Below are positions 40,941 to 51,246 of a stretch of 64,000 nt of DNA, in pieces (position 1 is the first letter of the stretch; each line of letters begins with the position of its first letter). Below the pieces are notes generated by a model. It worked only from the letters and a program-made list of their open reading frames with translations. It ran no database searches and was not told the DNA's origin. The stretch covers positions 62,001 to 126,000 of the forward strand of contig CAKUKU010000002.1 in assembly GCA_934663775.1 (NCBI GenBank), in the 5' to 3' direction. The DNA comes from an uncultured Ellagibacter sp. Its GTDB lineage: Bacteria; Actinomycetota; Coriobacteriia; Coriobacteriales; Eggerthellaceae. The position numbers and the translations under genes were made by a program.

Positions 40941-41747
40941 ATGAAATTCGCAAGGCAATTCACCGGTGAGCTCATCGGTACCTTCCTTATGTGCTTCCTC
41001 GGCATCGGCGCCGTCGCCACGGCAACGCTGTTCGGCGCACTCACCGGCCCCGGGCAAGTCGGGCTTGTGTGGGGCATCGCCATCGCGCTCGGCATCTATA
41101 TTACCCGCAACCTTTCCGACGCCCACTTCAATCCGGCCGTCTCGCTTTCCATGATCCTCGCGGGCAAGATGAAGGTGCGCGACCTTCCCGCTTACCTGCT
41201 CGGCCAGTGCGCCGGGGCGTTTCTTGCCGCGGGCGCGCTGTGGCTCATGTTCGGCGATTCGGTGGCCAAAAACCTTTCCAACAACGGTCTCACCATGTCC
41301 ACGAACTCCATCGGCAGCGCGGCCACCATCTGGTGCGAAGTGTTCCCGAACACCGCAAACGGCACCGTGCCCATGATGGTTGGCGCCTTCGCCGAGGGTT
41401 TCGGCGTATTCATCCTCTGTCTTGTGATCTTGAGCCTGACCTCCGATGAGAACAAGGGCAAGCCGAGCGCGCTTATCGCCCCGCTGTTCATCGGCCTCAC
41501 CATCACCGTGCTCATCAACGTCATCGGCCCTCTGACCGACGCCGGCCTGAATCCTGCGCGCGACATCATGCCGCGTCTGTGGGCTGCATGCGTGGGCTGG
41601 GGCTCCATCTGCTTCGGCAACAATGTGATGGACACCATTTGCGTGTACGTCATCGGGCCCCTGGTCGGCGGCGCTGTGGCGGCGCTTGCGTATCGCTACA
41701 TCATGAAGCCGATGCATATCAAGAAGAACGAGGAGCCCGAAGCCTAA
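40941..41747 (+). CDS. Aquaporin/glycerol facilitator (MIP family)
   Basis: 268 residues, six transmembrane helices and two half-helices carrying the NPA signatures: AHFNPAVS and AGLNPARD. The Asp after the second NPA (NPARD) is typical of glycerol-conducting members. It should let glycerol or similar small neutral solutes cross the membrane. ATG 40941 follows GAAAGAGA; the longer frame from 40839 includes the promoter and is rejected. No glycerol kinase is adjacent. It is divergent from the molybdoenzyme operon and ends in a strong terminator. Confidence 0.94.
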   Translation: MKFARQFTGELIGTFLMCFLGIGAVATATLFGALTGPGQVGLVWGIAIALGIYITRNLSDAHFNPAVSLSMILAGKMKVRDLPAYLLGQCAGAFLAAGALWLMFGDSVAKNLSNNGLTMSTNSIGSAATIWCEVFPNTANGTVPMMVGAFAEGFGVFILCLVILSLTSDENKGKPSALIAPLFIGLTITVLINVIGPLTDAGLNPARDIMPRLWAACVGWGSICFGNNVMDTICVYVIGPLVGGAVAALAYRYIMKPMHIKKNEEPEA

Positions 41748-41769
41748 AGCTTGCACGTTCTCTCCCTCC

Positions 41770-41807
41770 AGCTGCGATGGAAACGACCTTTCCATCGCAG
41801 CTTTTTT
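41770..41807 (+). terminator. Intrinsic terminator after the aquaporin gene
   Basis: A perfect 14-bp stem AGCTGCGATGGAAA (41770-41783) / TTTCCATCGCAGCT (41789-41802), followed by TTTTT. Confidence 0.95.
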
Positions 41808-41962
41808 CGTTTCAGCGAGAAGCGGGGCGTTCGAAGCGAGCGGAGCCAACGCCTTTGTCCCCATGCCCTACATGCTGGGCTTCTTCTTAAGCATCCTGTA
41901 TACTATCGGCAAAATGTTCGCCTGCGCCTAACGCTGCGAATTCGCGGTAGGGAGGAAAACTC

Positions 41963-44900
41963 GTGAAGAAGGCCCCCGTCTCTGACATCGCCCTGCGCGT
42001 GTTTTTGTCCCTTGCGCTCGTCGTATCGTTCATCCCCATCGCCCGCGATGCGTCGTATGCCGCGGAGGATTACGCTGCGTCCATCGAGGCCGTGAATGCC
42101 GATGCCTCGACCGGGGGCGACGCCGACCCCTTCGAAGCTGATACCGCTGGTGGTGAAGGCGATTCGGCTGCAGGCGCCTACTCCGCGTTCGAGGGCGATT
42201 CCGATTCTGATTCCGCAGGCGGAAAAACGGACGCCGACAAGGCTCAGCCTGACGATTCCGGTGATGCGGACGCATCCGATGGCTCAACAGCCCTGGGCGT
42301 ACCGGACGGTGCCGCGCAAGCTCGTCCCATATGCGAATACGGCAAGCTTATGCCAGACGGCTCCGTGTACGAATGCGACGAATCGGGCAATCTCAAGGAG
42401 TCAATCGACGAGTTGGATTCCAAATCGCATTCTGTTAACCCATGGGAAGTCAAGAGCCTTATCGTCGATTCTCAAACGACTTCGATTCCCGAGAGGTTGT
42501 GCTACAGCTCTACCTATCTTCAGTCTGTGCGGTTTGAGAGTAAGGCCCTCGAATCTATTGGCGAGTATGCTTTCTTCGATTGCGAGAACTTTTCGTCGAT
42601 AAGCCTATCGGGTATGCATATCGAATCTATCGACAGGGACGCTTTTTCTTATTGCGAGAAGCTGACTAGCCTTACTATCGAAGAAACTGCAACCATTGAG
42701 TCAATCGGTTCCAATTGCTTTTACGGAAGCGGTCTTGTCTCGACGGGCTTGGACCATGTGGAGGGATTGAAGAGTATCCCCGTCGGCGCATATCAGGAGT
42801 GCCACGACCTCGTCGACACCGGTCTTGCCGGAAATCGCTCGGTTGAATCTGTCGGGGACTCCGCTTTCGAGCATTGTTATGGCCTCGTCGACACCGGTTT
42901 TGGGACGAATACGCATGTTACGTCCGTCGGTGAGTATGCTTTCATGAGGTGCGAAAAGCTGAGCCAAACGGGACTTGCGACAAATACCCGAATCGCCTCC
43001 ATTGGCGCCTACGCGTTCTTGGGCTGCAAGAACCTTCGTCTTTCGGGGCTTGAAACCAACACAACCGTTTCGAGTTTGGGGGAGCACTGCTTCGAAGAAG
43101 CTGACATGAGCGGCGGGCTTGTTTTGCCGCGTGACTCTAAGATCACCATGCTTCCGAAATGCGCGTTCGCCAAAACCAAGCTCAGCTTCGTGTACTTCCA
43201 GTGCGACCATGCGGTGCTTGTCGATTCCCAGACGTTCCCGAATGGCTTTATAAAAGTTCTCGTTCCCGCACGTTCGCTCGATTTGTATCAAGATAGCGAA
43301 GTCAAGCGTGATTGGAAAGCATGCAATTACGACTTGCCCTACGATGCTTCAAGCTATCTGTCTATCAGCGTCGTAAGCGATCCAAGCAAGCTTGTGTACC
43401 AAAAAGGGGACGCTGTTTCCCTTAGCGGCATGCAAGTGAAGTTCAACTATGATGGTACGCAGCACACTTTCGACTACGCCGACCTTGCGAGCAATTATGC
43501 GTTCAGCCAATTCTTCTCCTTCAGCCCCGATAACGGGTCGACCTTCCAGGCTTCCGACAACGGCGCTCCCGTGCGCGTAACCTACAACGACGGCGACCAT
43601 CTTCGTAGTGCCTATTCATCAGGCCTTTTGCAAGAAGAGGGGAGCGCGGCGCTTTCCGTGTACGTGGAGAGTCCGACCGCCCAGCTGGGGGAAGCGGCGA
43701 CGGGCGGCGGCCAGTTTGCTTCGGGCGCTACGTGCACGGTGAGCGCCGAAACGACGCTCGACGGCAGGCTTTTCGCTTATTGGGCCGATGAGAAGGGTAA
43801 CGTTCTTTCCGAGAAGGAAACGTACGAGTTTTCCGTCGAGCGCTCCATCGTGCTCACTGCCGTGTTCGCCGACGAGATCGTGGTTTCCCCGAAGGCGCGG
43901 CTCAATCTCGCGAATGGGAGCGAAGTCGAAAACGTGACGTTCTCTATCGTTGCCGACAATTGCAATTACGGAGAGACGTTCGCCACCTATCCCGGCAAGG
44001 TGGTGACGATCACGTGCAACTACGATTCCTCGAAATGGTCAATCGATCATTGGGCCTATTCGGATGGCGCTTACTTGATCGTCGGGAGCGAGAACTCCGC
44101 GACCGTTTCGTATACCGTGGAGGGAAAGGGCGATCCCGTTGCTATCCTCAGGGAAAAGGAGCAGCCTGACCCCGACCCCGGCAAGCCTATCGACCCGGTA
44201 GTTGCGGTGCATGTCGATTACTCGCAGACGATCGACTTAGGCGGGAGAGCGCTTATGGAGGGCGTTGAGGTTCCGAACGTTTCGGGCTCGAGGTTCCTCT
44301 TCGCTGGTCAGCTCGTCGCGCTCGACGCCGAACGGCTCGGCATGCTCGATGACGACATCGAGTTCGTGGGCTGGTATGACAAGGAAACGGGCGTGTGCTT
44401 GAGCGAGCGGCGCGTGTGCCTGTTCAAGCCGGAGATGAATATGAGCGTCGAGGCGCGCTTCGCCTTGAAGGATGTCGCCGTGCACGTAAATCCGGCGAAG
44501 TCGACCGACGCCTCCGAGAGCTATGCCCACGTGACGCCCACCATAACCAACTGCTACCGCAGCCCGGGCGAGACCGTCGCGCTCGACGCCACCGCCGACA
44601 ACGCGCAGTTCCGCGGCTGGTACGAGGGCGAAGGCGACGCCACGACCCTGATTAGCGACAGCTTGACCTGCGATTATACGGTTCCTAACTTCGATGGGCA
44701 AACGCAGGTCGAAATCACCCCCTGGTACTGCGCCACGCAGGCGAGCGTCGTGCTCTCCGTCGACGGCACCACCGAGGACGGAAGCCCGCAGGGTTCCTTC
44801 GTCACCACGGGGCTCTACGGCATAGGATCGCACGTCACCGTCGTCGCGATTCCCGCTCCCTATTACGTGCTCGACTACGTCACCGATGCGGCGGGCAACA

Positions 44901-47900
44901 AGGTTCCCGTTGCGGAGAATGGCTCCTACACGTTTACACTTGAAGGAGACACCCAGCTCACAGCCCACTTCCGCGAGACCTCGGATGGACATGAGGCGTT
45001 TATCGCGCTGCAAGCCGCCCTCATCGCGGCGCTCGGCGTGGCCATCGTGGCCTCGACGGCTGGCGGTTTCGGCGAGTTCGTCAACCCGATCGCCATCCCG
45101 GCTATCGTCGAAGTCGGGGAAGCCGAAACCATCGAGGACCTCGTGAAAGTCGGTGGGAAAGCCCTCAAAGAGATAGAGGAGATATTCGAGCACCACAAGC
45201 ACGACCGTGACCCCGATAAGCCCAAGGGCGACCATACGGCCGAAATCATCGCCACCGCACAGCCTGAGGCGGGCGGCATCGTGAAAGGCGGCGGCGTGCA
45301 CTTCGAGGGCACCGTCGCCGAGCTCGATGCCATCGCTAACCCGGGGTATCGCTTCGTCTGCTGGAAAGAAGACGGCATCGAGCGATCGACTCTGCCGCAT
45401 ATGCAGATGGCCATCACCGATGTTACGCCCGACATCGTGAAGCTGACCGCCGTGTTCGAGAAGGAAGAGACCATCACCACCTCCATCGAGGTCGAGGGCG
45501 CGGCAGCCGACGTCGTGACCGGCTGCAACGCCTCGCCCGACAGGCAAGTTGTCAGGCACGGCGCGGAGGCGACCGTCATCGCAACCGCCGGGGAAGGTTA
45601 CGATTTCGTCGGCTGGTTTGAGGGCGTCGCCGAGGTTTCAAAGAGCCCCACTTACACGTTCGTTGCCGAAACTGACAGGCACCTAACGGCTAAGTTCAAC
45701 CGAAAATGCCAGGTCACCGTGAGGGTTGAGCCTCAAGCCGAGCTCGCGGGGAAGTGCGCCGTCACAGGCGACGGCGTGTGCGTCGTGGGCAAGCCGACCG
45801 TGCTCTCCGCAAGCCTTTCTGCGGATGTGCGTGAGAAGTACACCTTCAAGGGCTGGTATCGCGGCGAGACCGACGTGCTCATGGGCACAGACGAATCGCA
45901 TCTCGAGCTCATCCCCGACGGCGACACCCTTGTGCGGGCCGTCTACGTCGTGAAGAAATGCGAGATCGGCGTCGAAATCGGTGGCTTTCTCCCCGGCATA
46001 AACCCCCATGGCGAAGTCGAGATCAAGGGGTACCCCGGCATGAGCTCGATCGAGGTGCCTTACGGCCGTCACGTCACCATCAAGGCAACGCCTAACGACA
46101 AGTACTGGTTCGCCTACTGGGAAGATTCCTCTGGCAAGCACTATCCCGAAGCTGAGCTGCGCGTATGCGCGACGGAGAACGAGACGTACACCGCCGTGTT
46201 CAAGAAGGGGCCCGACGTCATCATTACCGCCGACGCGTACTGGGGCGGCAAGGTCACCTGCAACGGCGAGGAAGTGAAGCCCGACACCGACAAGTACGCG
46301 CTTGACGAGACGCTGCATCTTGCAGCCGAGCCGAACCCGGGCTTCCTGTTCTGGGGCTGGTACGAAAACGGGATACTCATGAGCACTGAGAGGGAGTGCA
46401 CCCTGGTGGCGCAGGCGTCCGCCATTTCGGGAAAGTGCGCGATCGTCGCCGCGTTCAAGCCCCTCGACGTCGTGTGCCTGCCGGTGGCGAGCCCTTCGGA
46501 GGGCGGCATGGTCACGGCGAGCCGGCTGTTCGCCGACCGTGGATCCGACGTCGCCCTGAAGGCCACGGCAGCGCCGGGGTACGCCTTCGTCGGCTGGTAC
46601 ACCGCATCGGGCAAGCTCGAATCGATGGAGCCCGAGTTCACCTGCAGGGAAGAGCGCAGCCACATCCACGTGGCGCACTTCAAGGAGCAAGCCTTCACGG
46701 TTGCGGCGACGGCAGTCACGGCCGACGAGGAGGGCGCTCTCGTTGAGAACGCGGACGCCGGTTGGGTCGAGGGCGCAGGGGATATCGGCGCGGGGCGCAC
46801 GGCGACGCTTACCGCCCATGCGCGCGAAGGCTACGTGTTCAAGCGCTGGGTTGACGATAAGGGAGCTACGCTGAGCACCGACGCCGAATACCATTTCGTT
46901 CCCTGGGAGAACGCGACGCTTCGCGCGGTCTTCGAGCCAAGACAGTTCACGGTGGCCGCCAACGTCGCCGAGGGTTTCGGCACGGTGGAAGGCGCCGGCA
47001 CCTACGCCGCAGGTCAAACGGCCACGGTCACGGCAACTCCGAATATGGGCGCCTCCTTCATCGGATGGTATTCCGAGGGCATCTGCGTGAGCACGAGCGC
47101 CACCTATAGTTTCACCGTGTGCGGCGATGTTACCTTGACGGCCGTTTTCGGCACGGGCTCCTATGTCGTGAGCGCCATCGCGTCCCCCGCGGACGCGGGC
47201 TACACAAGCGGCTTTGGCGCCTTCGGGAAGGACGACCGCACGACGCTTATCGCCGTCGCCAAGCCAGGTTACACCTTTGATTGTTGGAAGGACGCGCAGG
47301 GCAACGTGATAAGCGCGCTGCCCGAGGTCACGGTTGCCGTTTCGGACAACGCCGCCTATGTGGCCTTCTTCACGCGCGATAGCTATCGGGTGAGCCTGAG
47401 CGCAAGCCCCGAAGGCGCGGGCGTGCTCAAGGGCGAGGGGACGTATTGCTTCGGCGACACGGTCGAGTTGAATGCCCAGCCAACGAGCGGCAAGCGCTTT
47501 ACGGGTTGGTATGTGGTGGCGCCCGAAGATGAGAAACCTGACGAAGGCAGCCAGGCGGCAGGCGCCACCGCGAGCGGCCTTGGCGGCGATGATGCGGCGA
47601 CTCTTCTCAGCAAGGACGCACATTGCTGGCTCACGCTCGACGAGGGTTTGCTTTCCGACATCGACAATGGCGAGCTCTGTCTTCGCGCATGCTTCGCCGA
47701 TCCCTACGAGGTGTCGGTTGCGGCGAAAGCGGTCGTCGCCGGCAAGATGGGCTCGCGCGGATGCAAGGTGCGCGGTACGGGCGCGTATTCTTCGGGCGAT
47801 AAAGTGACGTTGCAGGCTGTCGCTGGCGAGGGATACCGTTTCGTCGGCTGGAGCCTTGATGAGGCTGGCGACGTAATCGCGAACAGCAACCCCATCTGGG

Positions 47901-50900
47901 AATTCGAAGCGAACGCCGACGTAGTGTACTACGCGCAGTTCGCGGCGGATAAGCCCGTCGAGGTATCGGTGACGCAGAGCTCGATATTCAGGGGCCTTGC
48001 GTTTATGACCGGCAGCTTCGGGGTCGGCACCTCGGCGGAGGTCGACGCAGGAGACCCGTTCGTGGCGATGGCCGTTCCCTTCCCGGGGATGCACTTCTCG
48101 CATTGGGTCGACGACGCGGGCGCCATCGTGAGCTACAGCGCCATCCATGTTGGCCTCGCGCGCGAGAACACGCGCCTGACGGCCATTTTCTACGAGACCG
48201 GCTTTGACGCTCAGGTTGCCACCTATCCCGAGGGCGCGGGCTTCAGCATGGTCATCCCGGGAACCGGCACTTCGTACAACTCGGCGTCGGTGATGATCAC
48301 GATTCCCTACCCGGGTTGGAAGTTCAAGTGCTGGATCGACGAGGCAGGGGCGCCCGTCGGGTTCAGCCCCGTCATGGCACGACCCGCATACGCCAACAGG
48401 ACTTTCACGGCGTATTACGTGAAGGAAACGATTGAAGTCGTTGCCATCGACCCGCGTGAGGGCGGTTGCGTTGCGGGGTCGACCAACTACGCCGAAGGCG
48501 GGTATGCCCTTGTGAACGAGGTGGAACCGGGAAGCGCGGTCACGCTTTCAGCCGAGCCTTACGACGGGTATGAATTTGTCGGGTGGTACGACTACGCCGA
48601 TAGGGAATCGGAGGTCGCACAGCCGCTTAGCACCGATGCCACCTGGACGTTCTACCCCGAGGCGGATGCGAAGGTGGTGCCGCGCTTTAGGGAGGTTCCG
48701 AAGTATACGGTGACGGCGGAGGCGGAAGGTGGCACCGTCGACCCTGCGTCAGTTGATGTTATGCCTGGTGGAAGCGCATCGTTTACGGCGACGCCGAGTG
48801 AGAACTGCTATCTTGACCACGTGAGCACTGCGAGCGCGGGGGCGGCCGATGCCGCGGCCAACCTGGATATCTCCGACTACGGCGGTGGGCCCTATCAGCT
48901 CATTTTGAAGAACGTCAACGCATCGCTTGGCCTGGACTTCGCGTTCGTTCAGGCGGATGCGCCTGCGATTAACGCGCAGCCGCAAAACGCTTCCGTGCAC
49001 GAAGGGGAAAGCACAACCCTGTCAATTTCGGCCGACGCGGCGCAAAGCGTGCGCGACCACGAGGCAGCATCGAGCGGAGCTGCAGCAAGCCACGATCTTA
49101 GCTATCAGTGGTTCCGCGTTGAGGGGGCGGAGCAGGCCGAAGCCGTCGAAGGCGCGACGAAAGAAACGCTCACCGTAAGCTATGCTGATGCTGGCACATA
49201 CTATTGCCGAGTCACGCAGTCGTATCTGGGTACCACGACAACGGTTTGCTCTGATCGCGCCACTGTTTCCCAAGCGAAGCCCGAGGCGCTCGTGTTCAAT
49301 TCGGCTGCCCTTCCTGCGGCAACTGCGCATGATGAATACCGTGCGACGATCCCATCCGCAACAGGTGGAACGGCTCCTTACACGTATGCACTTGCCGAGG
49401 GAAGCAAGCTCCCCAAAGGGATTAGCTTTGCCATTGGAGGAACGGGCGATTTGCTCCTTTCGGGCACGGCGAAGGCCGCGGGCGTTTACGGCTTCGACAT
49501 CGTGTGCACTGACAGCTCAAACGCTCGGCAGCAAACCGCAAAGGCTCACTTCACGATTGTCGTGAAACCGAAGAAGGTTGAACTTGCCCTCTCGGGTGAT
49601 TCCTTCGTGTATAGCGGGAAGCCGCAAGGCCCCTCGCTAGCGGGTGTCTCCACCGACCTCGAAAGCTTCGTTTCCTATACATATATGGGGACGGGAGAGA
49701 CGCATTATTCCAGCAGCACGCCGCCCACTGATGCAGGCACCTATCGCGTGAAGGCGACGCTTAACAAAGACGACTACGTCGGCTTTGCGACAGCGATATT
49801 CTCGATCTCGAGAAAATTCGTCGACTTTGAGATTATTGCCGAAAATGCGGAATACGACGGGAAAGCGCATGGGGTGAGCGTGAATGCCCCGGGTCTTTCA
49901 GATTCCGACTACGCGATAACCTATCGCGGTGCGAATGGCACGAAATATGGGCCGAGCAACAGGGCTCCTATCGATGCTGGCAGCTACACGGCGACGGCGT
50001 CCACGACGAACCCGAACCTGAGCGGCTCGAAGTCGGAGAGCTATACGATTTCGCGCGCTTCGCAGAAAATCGAAGGAAAGACGGAATACTCGGCAACCTA
50101 CGGAAGCACGGGAATCGTGTTCGAGAACACTGCAATGACACCCATCACCTTCGAAGTCGTCGCTGACAAAGACGGCGCGCCGAGCCCGATTGCGATTCAG
50201 GGTAGCTATGCCGCTATCACATCGGCGGGCACCGCGCGCGTGATGGCGCATGCCGCAGCGTCCCGCAATTACGAGGCGGCGGAAGATGTCGAGCTTACCG
50301 TTACCGTTTCCCCAGCCCCTTTGCTTGTAGTCGTCCACGACGCCGAGCGTTTTGCGGGGGAGGAGAACCCCGCGTTCACATCCACGCTCGTAAGCCCTGC
50401 ACCGACGACGGACGTATCCGTTGCCTATTCGTGCGAGGCGGATAAGTCATCCCCTGCGGGTACGTATGAGATCGGCGCGAACGTGTCCAACCCGAACTTC
50501 GAAACGACCGTCAACCCTGGTACGCTGACCGTGAAGGAGAGGGACCCAATCGACCCCGTCGGCCCCGACAACCCCGACAACCCCGACAACCCGAGCGATC
50601 CCAGCAAGCCCGATAATCCTCCCACGCCAGACGATCCCGCTGGACCAGTAGATCCCGACAACCCCACGGGGCCGACGGACCCGGATAATCCTTCCGACCC
50701 GTCGGAGCCGGCGGACCCTGACAACCCCGCAGCGCCCGACAACTCGGGTGGCGAGGACAACCCCGATCAGCCGGTTTCCCCCAATACCCCTGGTCGGGAT
50801 TTGCAGCCCGGCTCCTCGCAGAGCCCAGGTTCTTCAAGCGGGCCTATCGGAGCAGGCAGCGACTCAAACGCCGAGGGGACAGCGCCCGCCGATGCGGCAA

Positions 50901-51079
50901 CCTCGCCCGATTCCGCGGATGCGTCCGCGGATGCAGTGCAGCCTGCAATGGCCTTGACGGTTGAAGAGGAAACCTCGCCCAGCCATGCCTCGGTCGTCCT
51001 CGCCCTTGCTCTCGGCGGATGCGCCACAATCGTCGCTGCAGCCCTCGTAATCCGCAGCATCCGCCGCCGCAGAAAGTAG
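41963..51079 (+). CDS. Giant multidomain surface protein (BspA-like LRR, GWY repeats, Ig and MBG domains)
   Basis: 3038 residues, 9.1 kb, no internal stop. Order: signal peptide (1-33); acidic Ser/Asp-rich stretch (34-115); BspA-type leucine-rich repeats (about 156-445, e.g. VESVGDSAFEHCYGLVDTG); about 17 InlB-B/GWY-like repeats of near 75 residues (about 573-2245, with VGWYDKETG, RGWYEGEGD, IGWYSEGIC); an Ig-like domain (2330-2436, YQWFRVEG...GTYYCRVTQ); a putative-Ig domain (2437-2533); MBG-like domains (about 2536-2790); a Pro/Asp/Asn-rich wall-spanning spacer (2860-2943); and a C-terminal helix followed by IRRRRK. No LPxTG motif precedes the helix. An unexpected hydrophobic stretch lies at 1011-1043. 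The GTG start has GGGAGG 7 bases upstream. Probably an adhesin. Confidence 0.93.
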   Translation: MKKAPVSDIALRVFLSLALVVSFIPIARDASYAAEDYAASIEAVNADASTGGDADPFEADTAGGEGDSAAGAYSAFEGDSDSDSAGGKTDADKAQPDDSGDADASDGSTALGVPDGAAQARPICEYGKLMPDGSVYECDESGNLKESIDELDSKSHSVNPWEVKSLIVDSQTTSIPERLCYSSTYLQSVRFESKALESIGEYAFFDCENFSSISLSGMHIESIDRDAFSYCEKLTSLTIEETATIESIGSNCFYGSGLVSTGLDHVEGLKSIPVGAYQECHDLVDTGLAGNRSVESVGDSAFEHCYGLVDTGFGTNTHVTSVGEYAFMRCEKLSQTGLATNTRIASIGAYAFLGCKNLRLSGLETNTTVSSLGEHCFEEADMSGGLVLPRDSKITMLPKCAFAKTKLSFVYFQCDHAVLVDSQTFPNGFIKVLVPARSLDLYQDSEVKRDWKACNYDLPYDASSYLSISVVSDPSKLVYQKGDAVSLSGMQVKFNYDGTQHTFDYADLASNYAFSQFFSFSPDNGSTFQASDNGAPVRVTYNDGDHLRSAYSSGLLQEEGSAALSVYVESPTAQLGEAATGGGQFASGATCTVSAETTLDGRLFAYWADEKGNVLSEKETYEFSVERSIVLTAVFADEIVVSPKARLNLANGSEVENVTFSIVADNCNYGETFATYPGKVVTITCNYDSSKWSIDHWAYSDGAYLIVGSENSATVSYTVEGKGDPVAILREKEQPDPDPGKPIDPVVAVHVDYSQTIDLGGRALMEGVEVPNVSGSRFLFAGQLVALDAERLGMLDDDIEFVGWYDKETGVCLSERRVCLFKPEMNMSVEARFALKDVAVHVNPAKSTDASESYAHVTPTITNCYRSPGETVALDATADNAQFRGWYEGEGDATTLISDSLTCDYTVPNFDGQTQVEITPWYCATQASVVLSVDGTTEDGSPQGSFVTTGLYGIGSHVTVVAIPAPYYVLDYVTDAAGNKVPVAENGSYTFTLEGDTQLTAHFRETSDGHEAFIALQAALIAALGVAIVASTAGGFGEFVNPIAIPAIVEVGEAETIEDLVKVGGKALKEIEEIFEHHKHDRDPDKPKGDHTAEIIATAQPEAGGIVKGGGVHFEGTVAELDAIANPGYRFVCWKEDGIERSTLPHMQMAITDVTPDIVKLTAVFEKEETITTSIEVEGAAADVVTGCNASPDRQVVRHGAEATVIATAGEGYDFVGWFEGVAEVSKSPTYTFVAETDRHLTAKFNRKCQVTVRVEPQAELAGKCAVTGDGVCVVGKPTVLSASLSADVREKYTFKGWYRGETDVLMGTDESHLELIPDGDTLVRAVYVVKKCEIGVEIGGFLPGINPHGEVEIKGYPGMSSIEVPYGRHVTIKATPNDKYWFAYWEDSSGKHYPEAELRVCATENETYTAVFKKGPDVIITADAYWGGKVTCNGEEVKPDTDKYALDETLHLAAEPNPGFLFWGWYENGILMSTERECTLVAQASAISGKCAIVAAFKPLDVVCLPVASPSEGGMVTASRLFADRGSDVALKATAAPGYAFVGWYTASGKLESMEPEFTCREERSHIHVAHFKEQAFTVAATAVTADEEGALVENADAGWVEGAGDIGAGRTATLTAHAREGYVFKRWVDDKGATLSTDAEYHFVPWENATLRAVFEPRQFTVAANVAEGFGTVEGAGTYAAGQTATVTATPNMGASFIGWYSEGICVSTSATYSFTVCGDVTLTAVFGTGSYVVSAIASPADAGYTSGFGAFGKDDRTTLIAVAKPGYTFDCWKDAQGNVISALPEVTVAVSDNAAYVAFFTRDSYRVSLSASPEGAGVLKGEGTYCFGDTVELNAQPTSGKRFTGWYVVAPEDEKPDEGSQAAGATASGLGGDDAATLLSKDAHCWLTLDEGLLSDIDNGELCLRACFADPYEVSVAAKAVVAGKMGSRGCKVRGTGAYSSGDKVTLQAVAGEGYRFVGWSLDEAGDVIANSNPIWEFEANADVVYYAQFAADKPVEVSVTQSSIFRGLAFMTGSFGVGTSAEVDAGDPFVAMAVPFPGMHFSHWVDDAGAIVSYSAIHVGLARENTRLTAIFYETGFDAQVATYPEGAGFSMVIPGTGTSYNSASVMITIPYPGWKFKCWIDEAGAPVGFSPVMARPAYANRTFTAYYVKETIEVVAIDPREGGCVAGSTNYAEGGYALVNEVEPGSAVTLSAEPYDGYEFVGWYDYADRESEVAQPLSTDATWTFYPEADAKVVPRFREVPKYTVTAEAEGGTVDPASVDVMPGGSASFTATPSENCYLDHVSTASAGAADAAANLDISDYGGGPYQLILKNVNASLGLDFAFVQADAPAINAQPQNASVHEGESTTLSISADAAQSVRDHEAASSGAAASHDLSYQWFRVEGAEQAEAVEGATKETLTVSYADAGTYYCRVTQSYLGTTTTVCSDRATVSQAKPEALVFNSAALPAATAHDEYRATIPSATGGTAPYTYALAEGSKLPKGISFAIGGTGDLLLSGTAKAAGVYGFDIVCTDSSNARQQTAKAHFTIVVKPKKVELALSGDSFVYSGKPQGPSLAGVSTDLESFVSYTYMGTGETHYSSSTPPTDAGTYRVKATLNKDDYVGFATAIFSISRKFVDFEIIAENAEYDGKAHGVSVNAPGLSDSDYAITYRGANGTKYGPSNRAPIDAGSYTATASTTNPNLSGSKSESYTISRASQKIEGKTEYSATYGSTGIVFENTAMTPITFEVVADKDGAPSPIAIQGSYAAITSAGTARVMAHAAASRNYEAAEDVELTVTVSPAPLLVVVHDAERFAGEENPAFTSTLVSPAPTTDVSVAYSCEADKSSPAGTYEIGANVSNPNFETTVNPGTLTVKERDPIDPVGPDNPDNPDNPSDPSKPDNPPTPDDPAGPVDPDNPTGPTDPDNPSDPSEPADPDNPAAPDNSGGEDNPDQPVSPNTPGRDLQPGSSQSPGSSSGPIGAGSDSNAEGTAPADAATSPDSADASADAVQPAMALTVEEETSPSHASVVLALALGGCATIVAAALVIRSIRRRRK

Positions 51080-51180
51080 ACGACGCCCATAGACTGACAG
51101 AGGGGCACGCGCGAGACCCCGTTGCCGTGGTGGACGTGACGTCGCGTCAACAAATTGAGCTTGAATGGGGATATTCCTGC

Positions 51181-51186
51181 TATCAT
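51181..51186 (+). promoter_or_regulatory. Extended -10 box (TGC-TATCAT) of the lipoprotein-recQ pair
   Basis: TATCAT preceded by TGC, 60 bases upstream of GTG 51247; the same form as at ychF and gatC. Confidence 0.45.
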
Positions 51187-51246
51187 GCGCACGTGCCCCA
51201 TTCGAGGGGTGCGCTTGTCGGAATGCGTCCACGGAAAGGCGGGGTA

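Noticed and set aside
50540..51079. Sortase (LPxTG) anchor of the giant surface protein
   Set aside because: No LPxTG or close variant lies between the Pro/Asp/Asn-rich spacer and the C-terminal helix.
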